Positions 8,543 to 15,830 of a DNA stretch of 35,120 nt are shown here, piece by piece. The position numbers and the translations under genes are program-made. Each line of letters starts with the position of its first letter. The stretch's first letter is position 1. Below the pieces are notes generated by a model. It saw only the letters and a list, made by a program, of their open reading frames with translations, was not told the origin of the DNA and did not search any database. This stretch comes from DATKCJ01 sp035513275 (lineage in GTDB: Bacteria > Verrucomicrobiota > Verrucomicrobiia > Opitutales > Opitutaceae): positions 1 to 35,120 of the forward strand of contig DATKCJ010000064.1 of NCBI GenBank assembly GCA_035513275.1. Direction: 5' to 3'.

Positions 8543-9451
8543 TTACGTCGGGCTCGATGGCACGGAGAACCCGAAGAAAGAGAGCTTAGAACGAAGGATG
8601 GAGTCCAGGCGCGGCTTGTCTTCGGGATAGAGCGAGATGACACGTTTGCCCTCCTGTTGGTAGAGCTGCTGCTTCTTGAGCATGCCAATCTTGTAGTCCG
8701 CAGTGTCCATTCCCCAATACTCGATGTAGACGCCGAACTCGGGGAGAAAGAAATCCGGTCGCACTGCGTGGCCGCTCAGTATGCGAAAGCGCTCGTCGTA
8801 GCGGTAGGCGATGCTGTGTGCGGAAAGCCAGTCGGCGATCAGGCGTTCGCCGTCAGATTGCACGAGCGTGCCGGCGCGGGCGACGATCGTCTTGTGGAGT
8901 TCGACCTTGGTGTCAAAGTTGCGACGGTCGAGAAATACTTCGTCGAAGCAGAAGTCGCAAAAAGTGCGCTGAAATGCTTGCTGACTGCGGGCGTGCGCTT
9001 CGGGTGAGACCTCGCGGTGGCAGCGCGCGCAGCGATGGAGAACGGCGGCGTCGGCGAGGCGGATGGATTCGCGGATGGTCTCGGCGGCTGAGTGGGCTGC
9101 GCGGCGGACGTAGTCTTTCGTCCGCTCGTTCGCGGCGAGGTCGTCGAGATCGTGCAGGTGTGCGCGGGCGGCTGAGCCGTAGCATTTGAGCGCCTTGAGG
9201 GCGTATTGCTGCGCCTGGGGATGCGGATCGCGAAGGGCGACCGGGGCGAGGGCGGACACGGCGGTCGCGGGATCGGCGCCGAATCCGGCGAGTTTGCCAA
9301 GAGCGGACGCAGCGAGGCGACGGATCTCGGCAGAAGGCATGGCAAGCAGGCCGACCAGCTCCGCCACTGCAACAGGGTCGTTGGCCCGCCCCAAGGCGAT
9401 CGCGCGCTGGACACCGGCGTGATGCACGCGTTGATCCATGTCGCTGTTCAT
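8543..9451 (-). CDS. HEAT-repeat, zinc-ribbon and PD-(D/E)XK-like nuclease protein
   Basis: A 302-residue protein with three visible parts. Residues about 10-130 are helical HEAT/Armadillo-like repeats (VAELVGLLAMPSAEIRRLAA, VALRDPHPQAQQYALKALK). Residues 141-168 hold two cysteine pairs (CARC at 141-144, CDFC at 165-168), probably a zinc site. Residues about 198-285 resemble the restriction-endonuclease-like domain found beside some DNA helicases: GERLIADWL, then RPDF (D233), then VYIEYWG (E244) and a basic helix. The usual lysine after the acidic residue is replaced by Trp, so activity is uncertain. No partner gene overlaps; the UPF0173 gene starts 63 bases further along the opposite side. 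Function is not known; a nucleic-acid role is inferred from the C-terminal fold only. An alternative ATG lies at 9439. Confidence 0.75.
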   Translation of the reverse strand: MNSDMDQRVHHAGVQRAIALGRANDPVAVAELVGLLAMPSAEIRRLAASALGKLAGFGADPATAVSALAPVALRDPHPQAQQYALKALKCYGSAARAHLHDLDDLAANERTKDYVRRAAHSAAETIRESIRLADAAVLHRCARCHREVSPEAHARSQQAFQRTFCDFCFDEVFLDRRNFDTKVELHKTIVARAGTLVQSDGERLIADWLSAHSIAYRYDERFRILSGHAVRPDFFLPEFGVYIEYWGMDTADYKIGMLKKQQLYQQEGKRVISLYPEDKPRLDSILRSKLSFFGFSVPSSPT

Positions 9452-9514
9452 CGTAGGCGAAGCGCGATGGCGTTGGCGAGCGCGAGCGAGTCAGCCAATG
9501 GCCGCCCGGTTCTT

Positions 9515-10195
9515 TCAGATCTCGATCGTCTCGCCGATCGCCATCACGCGGGCGTGGAATCCGGCGGTCGCCGCGGCGGACTCGAATCGTGCGGGGTCCA
9601 CCTGGATCGGCGGGAAGGTGTTGTAGTGCATCGGCACCGCGAGGGCGGGCTTCAGGAAGCCGAGTGCCTCGACGGCGTCGTCGATGCCCATGGTGTAGTT
9701 GTCGCCGATCGGGAGCATCGCGAGGTCGATGCCGCCGCGGCCGATCAACTGCATGTCGGAAAACAGCGCCGTGTCACCGGCGTGGTAGATCGTTTTGCCA
9801 TCGGCCTTGAGCAGCAATCCGCACGGCTGGCCGAGGTAGACGGGTTTGAGGCCGCCGCCGGTGCTCGAGCTGTGGATCGCATGGGTGAGCTTGAGCCGGC
9901 CGAAGGGAAACTCGTGCGCGCCGCCGGGATTCATGTCGTGCACCTTCGCGCCCTGTGCTCCGAGATATTCTGCGAGCTCAAAGGCCGCGATGATCGTGGC
10001 GCCGCAACGCTTCGCTATCGGGAGCGCATCGAGCGTGTGGTCGTCGTGCCCGTGTGAAAGAAGGATGAAATCGCACTCGATCGAGTCGGCGCTCACCGTT
10101 GCCAGTTCGTTGCCCGAGATGAACGGATCGATGAGGAGTTTGTGACTCCCTGTCTCGACGAGGAAGCATGAGTGACCGAGATAGATGATGCGCAT
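9515..10195 (-). CDS. UPF0173-family metallo-beta-lactamase-fold hydrolase
   Basis: Predicted cytosolic metal-dependent hydrolase. The metal site HGHDDH is at 48-53, with further ligands HAIHSSS near 109-115, HAGDTA near 143-148 and PMHYNTFP near the C-terminus. The start MRIIYLGHSCF at 10195 is standard for UPF0173 and gives 226 residues, the normal family length. Substrate is unknown across the family. It is divergent from the SNF2 helicase gene, sharing a 140-base upstream region. Confidence 0.88.
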   Translation of the reverse strand: MRIIYLGHSCFLVETGSHKLLIDPFISGNELATVSADSIECDFILLSHGHDDHTLDALPIAKRCGATIIAAFELAEYLGAQGAKVHDMNPGGAHEFPFGRLKLTHAIHSSSTGGGLKPVYLGQPCGLLLKADGKTIYHAGDTALFSDMQLIGRGGIDLAMLPIGDNYTMGIDDAVEALGFLKPALAVPMHYNTFPPIQVDPARFESAAATAGFHARVMAIGETIEI

Positions 10196-10335
10196 GATCG
10201 GGATGGGTTCGGGTGGTGCGACGCGGCAGACATTCAAGTTTTGGCGTGGAAGGAGACAAAAGAAAGTTGGAAAATGTTTCGGTGTTTTGTGTTGCGGTGC
10301 CGTTTCCGGAACCTACCGTCAGCGCTTTTAGGTTG
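10196..10335. promoter_or_regulatory. Divergent upstream region of UPF0173 and SNF2 genes
   Basis: These 140 bases lie between two divergent starts and must hold promoters for both genes. The middle is relatively A/T-rich (AGGAGACAAAAGAAAGTTGG at 10252-10271) against the GC-rich surroundings. No -35/-10 pair is convincing enough to mark. Confidence 0.35.
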
Positions 10336-12921
10336 ATGCAAACGCACGGACCGAAGCGCGTATACACTCCAAAGTCCCTCGAATTCTGGTTTGGAAAGTT
10401 CGAGGACGACTGGGCAACTCACTTCTCCGCAGAGGAGTTGGAGCTAGGCCGTCAGATCTACCGAGAGGGCGCCGTCCGCGAAGTCGAGCTCGGCGCACAG
10501 GATGCGATCATTCACCGCCGGGTCGAAAAGCGCGACGAATACGCGGTCATCGAGTGGGAGGAAATGAAGCCGGTCGTCCGCTCGTCCTCGACCGACGTCC
10601 TTTGGGCGCACGCGCTCGCCGTCGCCGGGCTCCACGAGATCGAGGAGCTGGTGGCCGACGAGATTTCCCCCGTCCCGACCGAATTGACCGATTCAGACAG
10701 CGGCAGCGGGAATGGCAACGGCCAGACCGAGATCGCGAAGCGCAAGGACGCCGCGCCCGATGAGTCGGCGCGCAGATTTGTGCTCTGTCTGAAGGCGTCG
10801 ACCGAGGGCCTGCTGTGCGAGGCGTTCTGGGAGGAGTGTGGCGCGCGCATCCTCGCCTATGGTGGCGCGGCCCAGTCGCTAACGACGGCCGAGCGCTCGA
10901 AGATGATCGGGCTCGCGACCTACGCGCGGAAGGCACACTTCAAGTTCAGCCAGGAGACACATGCCTATGTGCTCGAGTCCGTGCGCGAGATTCCCGAGTT
11001 TTTGAAGTCCTCGCTGCCGGTCTGGGAAAAACATTTCGCGGTCGAGATCGACCCGACGATCAGGAACCTGCAGCAGGGTGTCCGCCAAGTGGAGGTCGAG
11101 GCGCACGCGGGCCGCAGCACCGCGCGCGGCGGCATCAACATGCGCTGGGTGTTCCGCGCAGGCGAAAAGATGCTCACCGAGACGGAGGTGCGCGCCATCT
11201 CCGCGCGGCACGGCCAGCAGGTGATTCTGCCGCACGTGGGCATCGTGACACTCTCCAGCGAGAAATGGGAAAGCGTCGTCAACTGGCGCAAGACCGTCAG
11301 CGAGTATCACGGCGGGGCGTTGCCGCCGTTCCTGATTTTCTCACTCTTCAACGATGCGCGCTGGAAAGTGAGCCTCACGCCCGAGATCGAAGGGTGGCGC
11401 AAGAAGGTCCTCGGCACGCCGACACCGCCGACCGGTTTGCTTGAGCTTCTGCGCCCCTACCAGCGCAAAGGTGTCGAGTGGATGAACCACCTCGCCGAGA
11501 GCGATTGTCACGGCTTGCTCGCCGACGAGATGGGCCTGGGCAAGACGATCCAGGTGCTCTCGCTGCTCGCTGCGCGCCCGATGGAGGGCAAGCGGCACGT
11601 CATAGTCTGCCCTGCGAGCGTCGTGCCCGTATGGCGCGAGGAGGCGGCACGGTTCTTCCCAGGCTTGAAGCTCGACGTGCTGAAGGCGGGGCACGACTTC
11701 GTCACCAATCCCGAGCCGGTCATCTGGCTCGCGAGCTACACGCAGCTCCGCAAGCACCGCGGCCTCCTCGACAAGGCGGAATTCGGCTACGCGATCCTCG
11801 ACGAGGGCCAGTTCATCAAGAATCCCGACGCGAAGGTTACGCGCGCGTGCTTCGCTATCGACGCGGCGCACCGGCTCGTGCTCACGGGCACGCCATTGGA
11901 AAACCGGCAGCTCGATCTGTGGTCGATCTTCCGTTTCCTGCTGCCTGGGCTGCTCGGAAGCCGCGCGACGTTCGAGGCCAGCCTGCTCAAGGACCGCGAG
12001 GAGACGATCAAGCGGCTGCGGCTGCAAATCTCTCCGTTCGTGCTCAGGCGCACGAAGAACGAAGTCGCAAAGGAGCTGCCGCCGAAGGTCGTCATGGACC
12101 TGCACTGCCCGCTCACCGAACTGCAGCGCACGGAATACGGCCGCATTTGCGAGGAAGGCATGCAGCGGCTCGGCTCGGACCTGAACGCGGCGATGCGCGA
12201 CCGCTCGTTCGGTTTCTTTGCGCTGCTCACGCGGCTGCGCCAGGCGTGCTGCGATCCCGACCTGTTGCCGTGGATCAAGGCCGACGTCGGGCAGAGCGGG
12301 AAGCTCAACCTGCTCGTCGAGAAACTCGGCGAGGTGATCTCGAGCGGCCACAAGGTCGTCATCTTCTCGCAGTTCGTGATGTTCCTCGATCGCGTCCGCG
12401 AAGTGCTCGAGCGCGACTTCAAGGAAGTGCCGCGATTCGAACTCACGGGCGTCACACTCGACCGGCAGAAGCCGGTGCAGGGTTTCCAATCTGTGGAAGG
12501 GCCGGCGGTCATCCTAGTGAGCCTCAAGGCCGCAGGCACGGGCATCACGCTGCACGCTGCCGATTATGTTTTCCTGATGGACCCGTGGTGGAATCCCGCC
12601 GTCGAGGACCAGGCCGTGGATCGTGTGCACCGCATCGGCCAGACGAACACCGTCTTCGTCTACCGCCTCGTCACCGAGGGAACAATCGAGGAGCGCATCC
12701 AGGCCCTCAAGGCGGAGAAGCGCGCGCTCTTCGACCAGATCGTCGGCAACTTCAAGGCCGAGTTCAACATCAGCGACCACTTCTCATCGCTCGAGAGCCT
12801 CATCAAGCTCGCCTCGGTGCCCGAACCCGACAGCGGCGACGGCGAGACGAACGGCGACGGCGAAACGAACGGTGACAGCGAGCCGAAAGGGGATTCCGAA
12901 GTCCAGCCCGCGGCGAGCTAG
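10336..12921 (+). CDS. SNF2/RapA-type helicase-like ATPase
   Basis: A large double-stranded-nucleic-acid translocase of helicase superfamily 2. Motif I DEMGLGKT is at about 396-403, motif II DEGQ near 489 (the usual bacterial form is DEAQ), motif III LTGTPLENR near 512, and motif VI DQAVDRVHRIGQ near 758-769, so both RecA lobes are complete. The N-terminal 350 residues carry no domain I recognise; an acidic low-complexity patch (DSDSGSGNGNG) interrupts them. The C-terminus ends in a GDGETN tail encoded by 18-base repeats. ATG 10336 was chosen as the first ATG; frames upstream would add unconserved sequence. Such proteins remodel protein-DNA or RNA polymerase complexes; the specific role is not known. 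Confidence 0.9.
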   Translation: MQTHGPKRVYTPKSLEFWFGKFEDDWATHFSAEELELGRQIYREGAVREVELGAQDAIIHRRVEKRDEYAVIEWEEMKPVVRSSSTDVLWAHALAVAGLHEIEELVADEISPVPTELTDSDSGSGNGNGQTEIAKRKDAAPDESARRFVLCLKASTEGLLCEAFWEECGARILAYGGAAQSLTTAERSKMIGLATYARKAHFKFSQETHAYVLESVREIPEFLKSSLPVWEKHFAVEIDPTIRNLQQGVRQVEVEAHAGRSTARGGINMRWVFRAGEKMLTETEVRAISARHGQQVILPHVGIVTLSSEKWESVVNWRKTVSEYHGGALPPFLIFSLFNDARWKVSLTPEIEGWRKKVLGTPTPPTGLLELLRPYQRKGVEWMNHLAESDCHGLLADEMGLGKTIQVLSLLAARPMEGKRHVIVCPASVVPVWREEAARFFPGLKLDVLKAGHDFVTNPEPVIWLASYTQLRKHRGLLDKAEFGYAILDEGQFIKNPDAKVTRACFAIDAAHRLVLTGTPLENRQLDLWSIFRFLLPGLLGSRATFEASLLKDREETIKRLRLQISPFVLRRTKNEVAKELPPKVVMDLHCPLTELQRTEYGRICEEGMQRLGSDLNAAMRDRSFGFFALLTRLRQACCDPDLLPWIKADVGQSGKLNLLVEKLGEVISSGHKVVIFSQFVMFLDRVREVLERDFKEVPRFELTGVTLDRQKPVQGFQSVEGPAVILVSLKAAGTGITLHAADYVFLMDPWWNPAVEDQAVDRVHRIGQTNTVFVYRLVTEGTIEERIQALKAEKRALFDQIVGNFKAEFNISDHFSSLESLIKLASVPEPDSGDGETNGDGETNGDSEPKGDSEVQPAAS
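12835..12888 (+). repeat. Three 18-base tandem repeats in the SNF2 gene tail
   Basis: Units at 12835-12852, 12853-12870 and 12871-12888 encode GDGETN, GDGETN and GDSEPK; a partial fourth follows. They lengthen an acidic, probably disordered C-terminal tail and are a likely site of copy-number variation between strains. Confidence 0.8.
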
Positions 12922-13060
12922 GCAGCCGTTTTTGCGGGGTCGTCGCGCGTCGGAACGATTCGCATTGCGGCAAGTTAGTGAGTGGAGCGTCGCTGCGCTG
13001 CGTCGCGCTACCGTGAACACCCCATGGTTACGCGGTCGATTCCAAACTAAGATTTCAGCC

Positions 13061-13219
13061 ATGAACACTCTATCAAAGCGCTTCGCACTTCTTCTTCTCG
13101 CCGCAGCAGCTCTCGGTCTGGCCGTCACAGGTTGCCAGACGACCAAAGGCTTCGGCGAAGACATGGAAGACCTCGGCGAAAACATTCAGGATAAAGCACA
13201 GGAAAAAGGGGCCAACTGA
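13061..13219 (+). CDS. Entericidin-like small lipoprotein
   Basis: A 52-residue lipoprotein. A signal peptide ends in a lipobox (AVTGC, Cys25), followed by the entericidin-type mature part with TTKGFGEDMEDLGENIQ and KAQEK. EcnA/EcnB homologues in enterics form an antidote/toxin pair, but single copies like this are widespread envelope lipoproteins of unclear function. It stands alone 139 bases after the SNF2 gene and is followed by a strong hairpin, so it is likely a single-gene transcript. Start choice is fixed by the basic MNTLSKR signal start. Confidence 0.85.
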   Translation: MNTLSKRFALLLLAAAALGLAVTGCQTTKGFGEDMEDLGENIQDKAQEKGAN

Positions 13220-13230
13220 GTTTCAAGTCC

Positions 13231-13268
13231 GGCGCGATCCCGCCCCGCACTTGATGCGGTTTCGCGCC
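13231..13268 (+). terminator. Hairpin after the entericidin-like gene
   Basis: Outer stem GGCGCGA (13231-13237) pairs with TCGCGCC (13262-13268); an inner stem CCGCA/TGCGG sits around CTTGA. It lies 12 bases after the stop. There is no clear U-tract, so it could be a terminator or an RNA-stabilising hairpin. Confidence 0.5.
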
Positions 13269-13298
13269 TCGGTGTTCGAGGAAAATGGGGGGCCAACG

Positions 13299-13316
13299 TT
13301 CTGCTGGCCAGCAGAA
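13299..13316. repeat. 18-bp perfect palindrome, copy 1
   Basis: TTCTGCTGGCCAGCAGAA, a perfect palindrome with no loop. It replaces six bases of the T arm in the tRNA-His copy. The second copy is 40 bases further on and identical. Confidence 0.9.
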
Positions 13317-13338
13317 GAACCCGCGACCCCTAGAATCA

Positions 13339-13356
13339 TTCTGCTGGCCAGCAGAA
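13339..13356. repeat. 18-bp perfect palindrome, copy 2
   Basis: Identical to the palindrome at 13299-13316. It replaces eight bases of the anticodon arm, including the first loop bases, in the tRNA-His copy. Confidence 0.9.
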
Positions 13357-13370
13357 TGCTCTAACCAGAC

Positions 13371-13631
13371 TCAGGAAACAGCCAGGGCGGCAGCGATCAG
13401 CCGGCGCTTCACTCGATGCCCAGAACCGCCTTTGAAGTAGCGCTCCCGGCGCATGGCATTTGCACGGGTCGGGTGCGACTCCCAGTAGACCACGAATGGA
13501 GCGACGAGCTTCTCGCGGGTTGTGCGCGTCGATCCTTCGAGGTGCGCATGGAATCCCCGGAGCAAGTTGTCGGTTTGGCCGACGTAGGAGCGACCCGATT
13601 CGAGACAAACGAGGATGTAGACGAACTACAT
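13371..13631 (-). pseudogene. GIY-YIG endonuclease, stop at codon 2
   Basis: The frame reads M-stop-FVYILVC, then SGRSYVGQTDNLLRGFHAH, then RANAMRRERYFKGG and a basic C-terminus: the standard small UvrC-like GIY-YIG domain (about 85 residues). GIY corresponds to VYI and YIG to YVG; the catalytic Arg follows in LLRGF. The codon after ATG (13629-13631) is TAG where Tyr is usual, so one base change breaks the normal start. No other in-frame start precedes the catalytic core. The TAG sits in a small palindrome ATGTAG-ACGAA-CTACAT. The gene lies between the intact tRNA-His and its scrambled copy. It may be a recent pseudogene, or use an unusual initiation. Confidence 0.72.
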
Positions 13632-13658
13632 GCCCGACCTGCTGCAAACAGTCGAAAA

Positions 13659-13736
13659 TGGGGCGGCCAACGGGACTCGAACCCGCGACCCCTAGAATCA
13701 CAATCTAGTGCTCTAACCAACTGAGCTATGGCCGCC
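13659..13736 (-). tRNA. tRNA-His (anticodon GTG)
   Basis: On the minus strand the acceptor GCGGCCA pairs with TGGCCGC. T8-A9, D arm GCTC...GAGC, anticodon stem CTAGA/TCTAG around TTGTGAT (anticodon GTG), and T arm GCGGG-TTCGAGT-CCCGT are all complete. It has the tRNA-His hallmarks, an encoded G at -1 (13736) facing C73 (13662), and an encoded CCA (13659-13661). A broken duplicate lies at 13282-13370. Confidence 0.96.
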
Positions 13737-13842
13737 GCGAAGAACTCGGGAAGATTCGACCGGCGAAACGGCCTGTCAACCCTTCTTCTACCCAGTGGGC
13801 AGGGTTGCACCTGAGGGCGATTCGGATTCTTCTGTTTCATCA

Positions 13843-14634
13843 ATGCAGTCGATCCGCCTGGTGACTTTCAACATCGCGCACGGCCGCGGGCTCGTGCCGT
13901 ATCAGGGGATGGTCGGCTCTGCACGCATCCGGCGAAATTTGCTCAAGATTGCGAGCCTTCTCCACAAGCTGAAGCCAGACGTCGTGGCGCTGCAGGAAGT
14001 GGATTTCGATTCGCACTGGAACTACCACGTGGACCATCTTGAGTTTCTTCGGGTCCACGCGGAGTTTCCGCATTCGGCGATGGGAGTCACGAATACGAGG
14101 CTCGGGCGCCGGGGCCTCAACTACGGCAACGGATTGCTTTCCAGGTTTCCGATCCGGTCACACGCAACGGTCCCTTTCGGGCGCGCACAGATCGGCGGCA
14201 AGGGGTTTCTGTTTGCCGAGATCGACGTCGGACGTTCGCACCTCCTCCCGATCGTGAACCTGCATCTCGATTACAAGTCGCGCGACAGCCGCATGCGGCA
14301 GATCGACCGCCTCTTCGACTTTGTCGAAATTCACTACTCAAAGTCGGGAAACGACTGGCTGGTGCCTCCTGTCTACTGTGGCGACTTGAACAATCCTCCT
14401 CACCGTCCGGATGCCACGCTGCTTCTGAGCGAGCACGTCGCCCGTCATGGAAACTACTCGGTGCACCCGGCGGACGGGCAGACGTTTCCCTCGCCGTGGC
14501 CCGTCACCGCTCTCGACTTCGTCTTCCTCCCTCCCGCGTGCCGCAATGCGCACAGCCAGGTCGTGCGCTCGTTTGCGTCGGATCACCGACCCGTGCAGGT
14601 CGAGTTCACGCTGCCCGGCGGCCGCGAGCATTAG
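13843..14634 (+). CDS. Endonuclease/exonuclease/phosphatase (EEP) family protein
   Basis: Predicted metal-dependent phosphodiesterase or phosphatase of the DNase I-like fold. Visible motifs in order: TFNIAHGRG (metal-binding Asn), ALQEVD (metal-binding Glu, near 50), NLHLDYKSRDSRMRQ (catalytic His-Asp region), CGDLNNPPH (catalytic Asp-x-Asn) and a terminal ASDHRPVQVEF (catalytic Asp-His). The ATG at 13843 begins right at the first beta strand; an in-frame GTG at 13795 would add 16 unconserved residues. There is no signal peptide. Substrate could be a nucleic acid or phospholipid headgroup. Its TAG stop is the beginning of an inverted-repeat element. Confidence 0.88.
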   Translation: MQSIRLVTFNIAHGRGLVPYQGMVGSARIRRNLLKIASLLHKLKPDVVALQEVDFDSHWNYHVDHLEFLRVHAEFPHSAMGVTNTRLGRRGLNYGNGLLSRFPIRSHATVPFGRAQIGGKGFLFAEIDVGRSHLLPIVNLHLDYKSRDSRMRQIDRLFDFVEIHYSKSGNDWLVPPVYCGDLNNPPHRPDATLLLSEHVARHGNYSVHPADGQTFPSPWPVTALDFVFLPPACRNAHSQVVRSFASDHRPVQVEFTLPGGREH

Positions 14635-14731
14635 GAATCTGTCAGGAATCTGCCGGTTTCAGTTTCGAGCGCCCGGACCAGGTCGGGAAATCTCCGGCCC
14701 TGCGTAGCTGCCTCCCCGACAGATTCCTTAA
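14631..14731. repeat. Inverted-repeat element, unit A (copy 2)
   Basis: Arms TTAGGAATCTGTC (14631-14643) and GACAGATTCCTTAA (14718-14731). A second partial arm, AGGAATCTGCCGG, follows the first. The TAG of the left arm is the stop codon of the EEP gene. The core shares a CGGGAAAT-type segment with copy 1. Confidence 0.72.
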
Positions 14732-14790
14732 ACAGCACTGCGCGCTGAAATGAATCGTGTCACGAGCTCCTTCCCGGCGCAAAGCGCCGG
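14732..14790. repeat. Conserved linker of the composite repeat (copy 2)
   Basis: CAGCACTGCGCGCTGAAA (14733-14750), GAGCTCCTTC and hairpin CCGGCGC-AAA-GCGCCGG (14774-14790), matching the linker at 5949-6008 in order and spacing. Confidence 0.72.
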
Positions 14791-14883
14791 CTTAGGAATC
14801 TGTCGGCATCGGTATTGTCCGGAGGAAGCGACGTTGAATATCCGGTGCGTTGTTGTGGTCGCGGGCGACAGATTCCTAATCGA
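14791..14883. repeat. Inverted-repeat element, unit B (copy 2)
   Basis: Arms CTTAGGAATCTGTCGG (14791-14806) and GACAGATTCCTAA (14867-14879). The core contains CGTTGTTGTGGTC, comparable with CGTTGTTGGATGTC in unit B copy 1. It ends 36 bases before the diguanylate cyclase start. Confidence 0.7.
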
Positions 14884-14918
14884 CAACTCCACGGCGCCCG
14901 CAAGTATTCACGCCAACC

Positions 14919-15821
14919 ATGCCGCGGCTGCTGCTCATCGACGACGACCGGATTCAGAATCGCTTGATCGCCGAGGCGGTGCGCTCCTTTCGCGAGCCGT
15001 TCCATGTCGACTGGGCTCCCGACTACGACACGGGCCTGGAGAAACTCACCGGCGGCGGCTACGACGTGTGCCTGCTCGACTACGGCCTCGGCGATCGCAA
15101 CGGGCTCGACCTGTTGAAGGAAGCGATCGCGAAGGGCTGCCGCACTCCCGTCATCATGCTCACGGCAAACAGCGACCACGCGATCGACGATGCCGCGCTC
15201 GATGCAGGCGCGCTCGATTATCTTGTGAAGGGCGAGGTCACACCGGTTCTCCTCGAGCGCTCCGTCCGGTACTCGCGCAAGCTCGCCGGCACGCTCGGCC
15301 AGCTCAAGGACCTCGCAAGCATCGACCAGCTCACAGGCCTTCACAACCGGCGCGAGTTTCAGAGCGCCATCGATTCCGAGTGGGAGCGGCACATTCGCTA
15401 CGGCACCGGGCTGGCGCTCGTGCTCGTGGACCTCGACAATTTCAAGGCGGTCAACGACACACACGGCCATGCAGGCGGCGACGAGGTGCTCTCGTGGATC
15501 TCGCGCATCCTGAAATCAAACGTGCGCACGGTCGACCGCTGCTTCCGATTCGGCGGCGATGAGTTTGCATGCCTGCTTTCCGACTCCGACGAGCTTCAGG
15601 CCGCGCACTGCAGCACGCGGCTGGTGGCCACGCTCGCAGATTTGGAGATTCCGCTGACCGACGGCCGGCGCGCGTCTGTGCGCGTGAGCGCGGGCGGCGC
15701 GGGCATGACTCCCGAGATCCAATCGCCCGATGGGCTCATTCGCGCGGCCGACGCCGCGCTCTACGAAGCGAAGCGCCGCGGGCGCAACCAGGCGGTCGTC
15801 GCCTCGCAGGTGGTAAAGTAG
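14919..15821 (+). CDS. Response regulator with GGDEF diguanylate cyclase output
   Basis: Receiver domain (about 1-115) with acidic pocket D8-D10, phosphoacceptor D54 (CLLDYGLGD), T82 and K104, fused to a GGDEF domain (about 130-300). The cyclase signature GGDEF is exact at 212-216, and an RxxD inhibitory site (R203-D206) sits five residues before it, so it should make cyclic di-GMP from GTP with product inhibition. Layout resembles PleD/WspR-like regulators with a single receiver. No sensor kinase is adjacent, so the input is unknown. Its upstream region is entirely made of the inverted-repeat composite. Confidence 0.93.
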   Translation: MPRLLLIDDDRIQNRLIAEAVRSFREPFHVDWAPDYDTGLEKLTGGGYDVCLLDYGLGDRNGLDLLKEAIAKGCRTPVIMLTANSDHAIDDAALDAGALDYLVKGEVTPVLLERSVRYSRKLAGTLGQLKDLASIDQLTGLHNRREFQSAIDSEWERHIRYGTGLALVLVDLDNFKAVNDTHGHAGGDEVLSWISRILKSNVRTVDRCFRFGGDEFACLLSDSDELQAAHCSTRLVATLADLEIPLTDGRRASVRVSAGGAGMTPEIQSPDGLIRAADAALYEAKRRGRNQAVVASQVVK

Positions 15822-15830
15822 GCTGTCCGA

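Larger units (their letters stand above)
13282..13370 (-). pseudogene. Rearranged partial tRNA-His copy carrying two palindromes
   Basis: Read on the minus strand, this matches the intact tRNA-His at 13659-13736 in blocks: GGTTAGAGCA; a 22-base block from TGATTCTAGG to GGGTTC (13317-13338); CGTTGGCC; and the CCCCATTTTC end. Two segments of the tRNA have been replaced by the identical 18-base palindrome TTCTGCTGGCCAGCAGAA: the 8 bases CTAGATTG of the anticodon arm (palindrome at 13339-13356) and the 6 bases GAGTCC of the T arm (palindrome at 13299-13316). The 5' acceptor and D-arm start are missing. It cannot fold as a tRNA. Retained blocks are identical apart from one missing base near the acceptor, suggesting a recent event. 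Confidence 0.8.

Noticed and set aside
11341..12489. Long minus-strand frame inside the SNF2 gene
   Set aside because: Low-complexity antisense translation; the plus strand has all helicase motifs.
13299..13356. CRISPR-like array from the two identical 18-mers
   Set aside because: Only two repeats, each a perfect loopless palindrome, with a spacer that is plainly tRNA-His sequence, and no cas genes.
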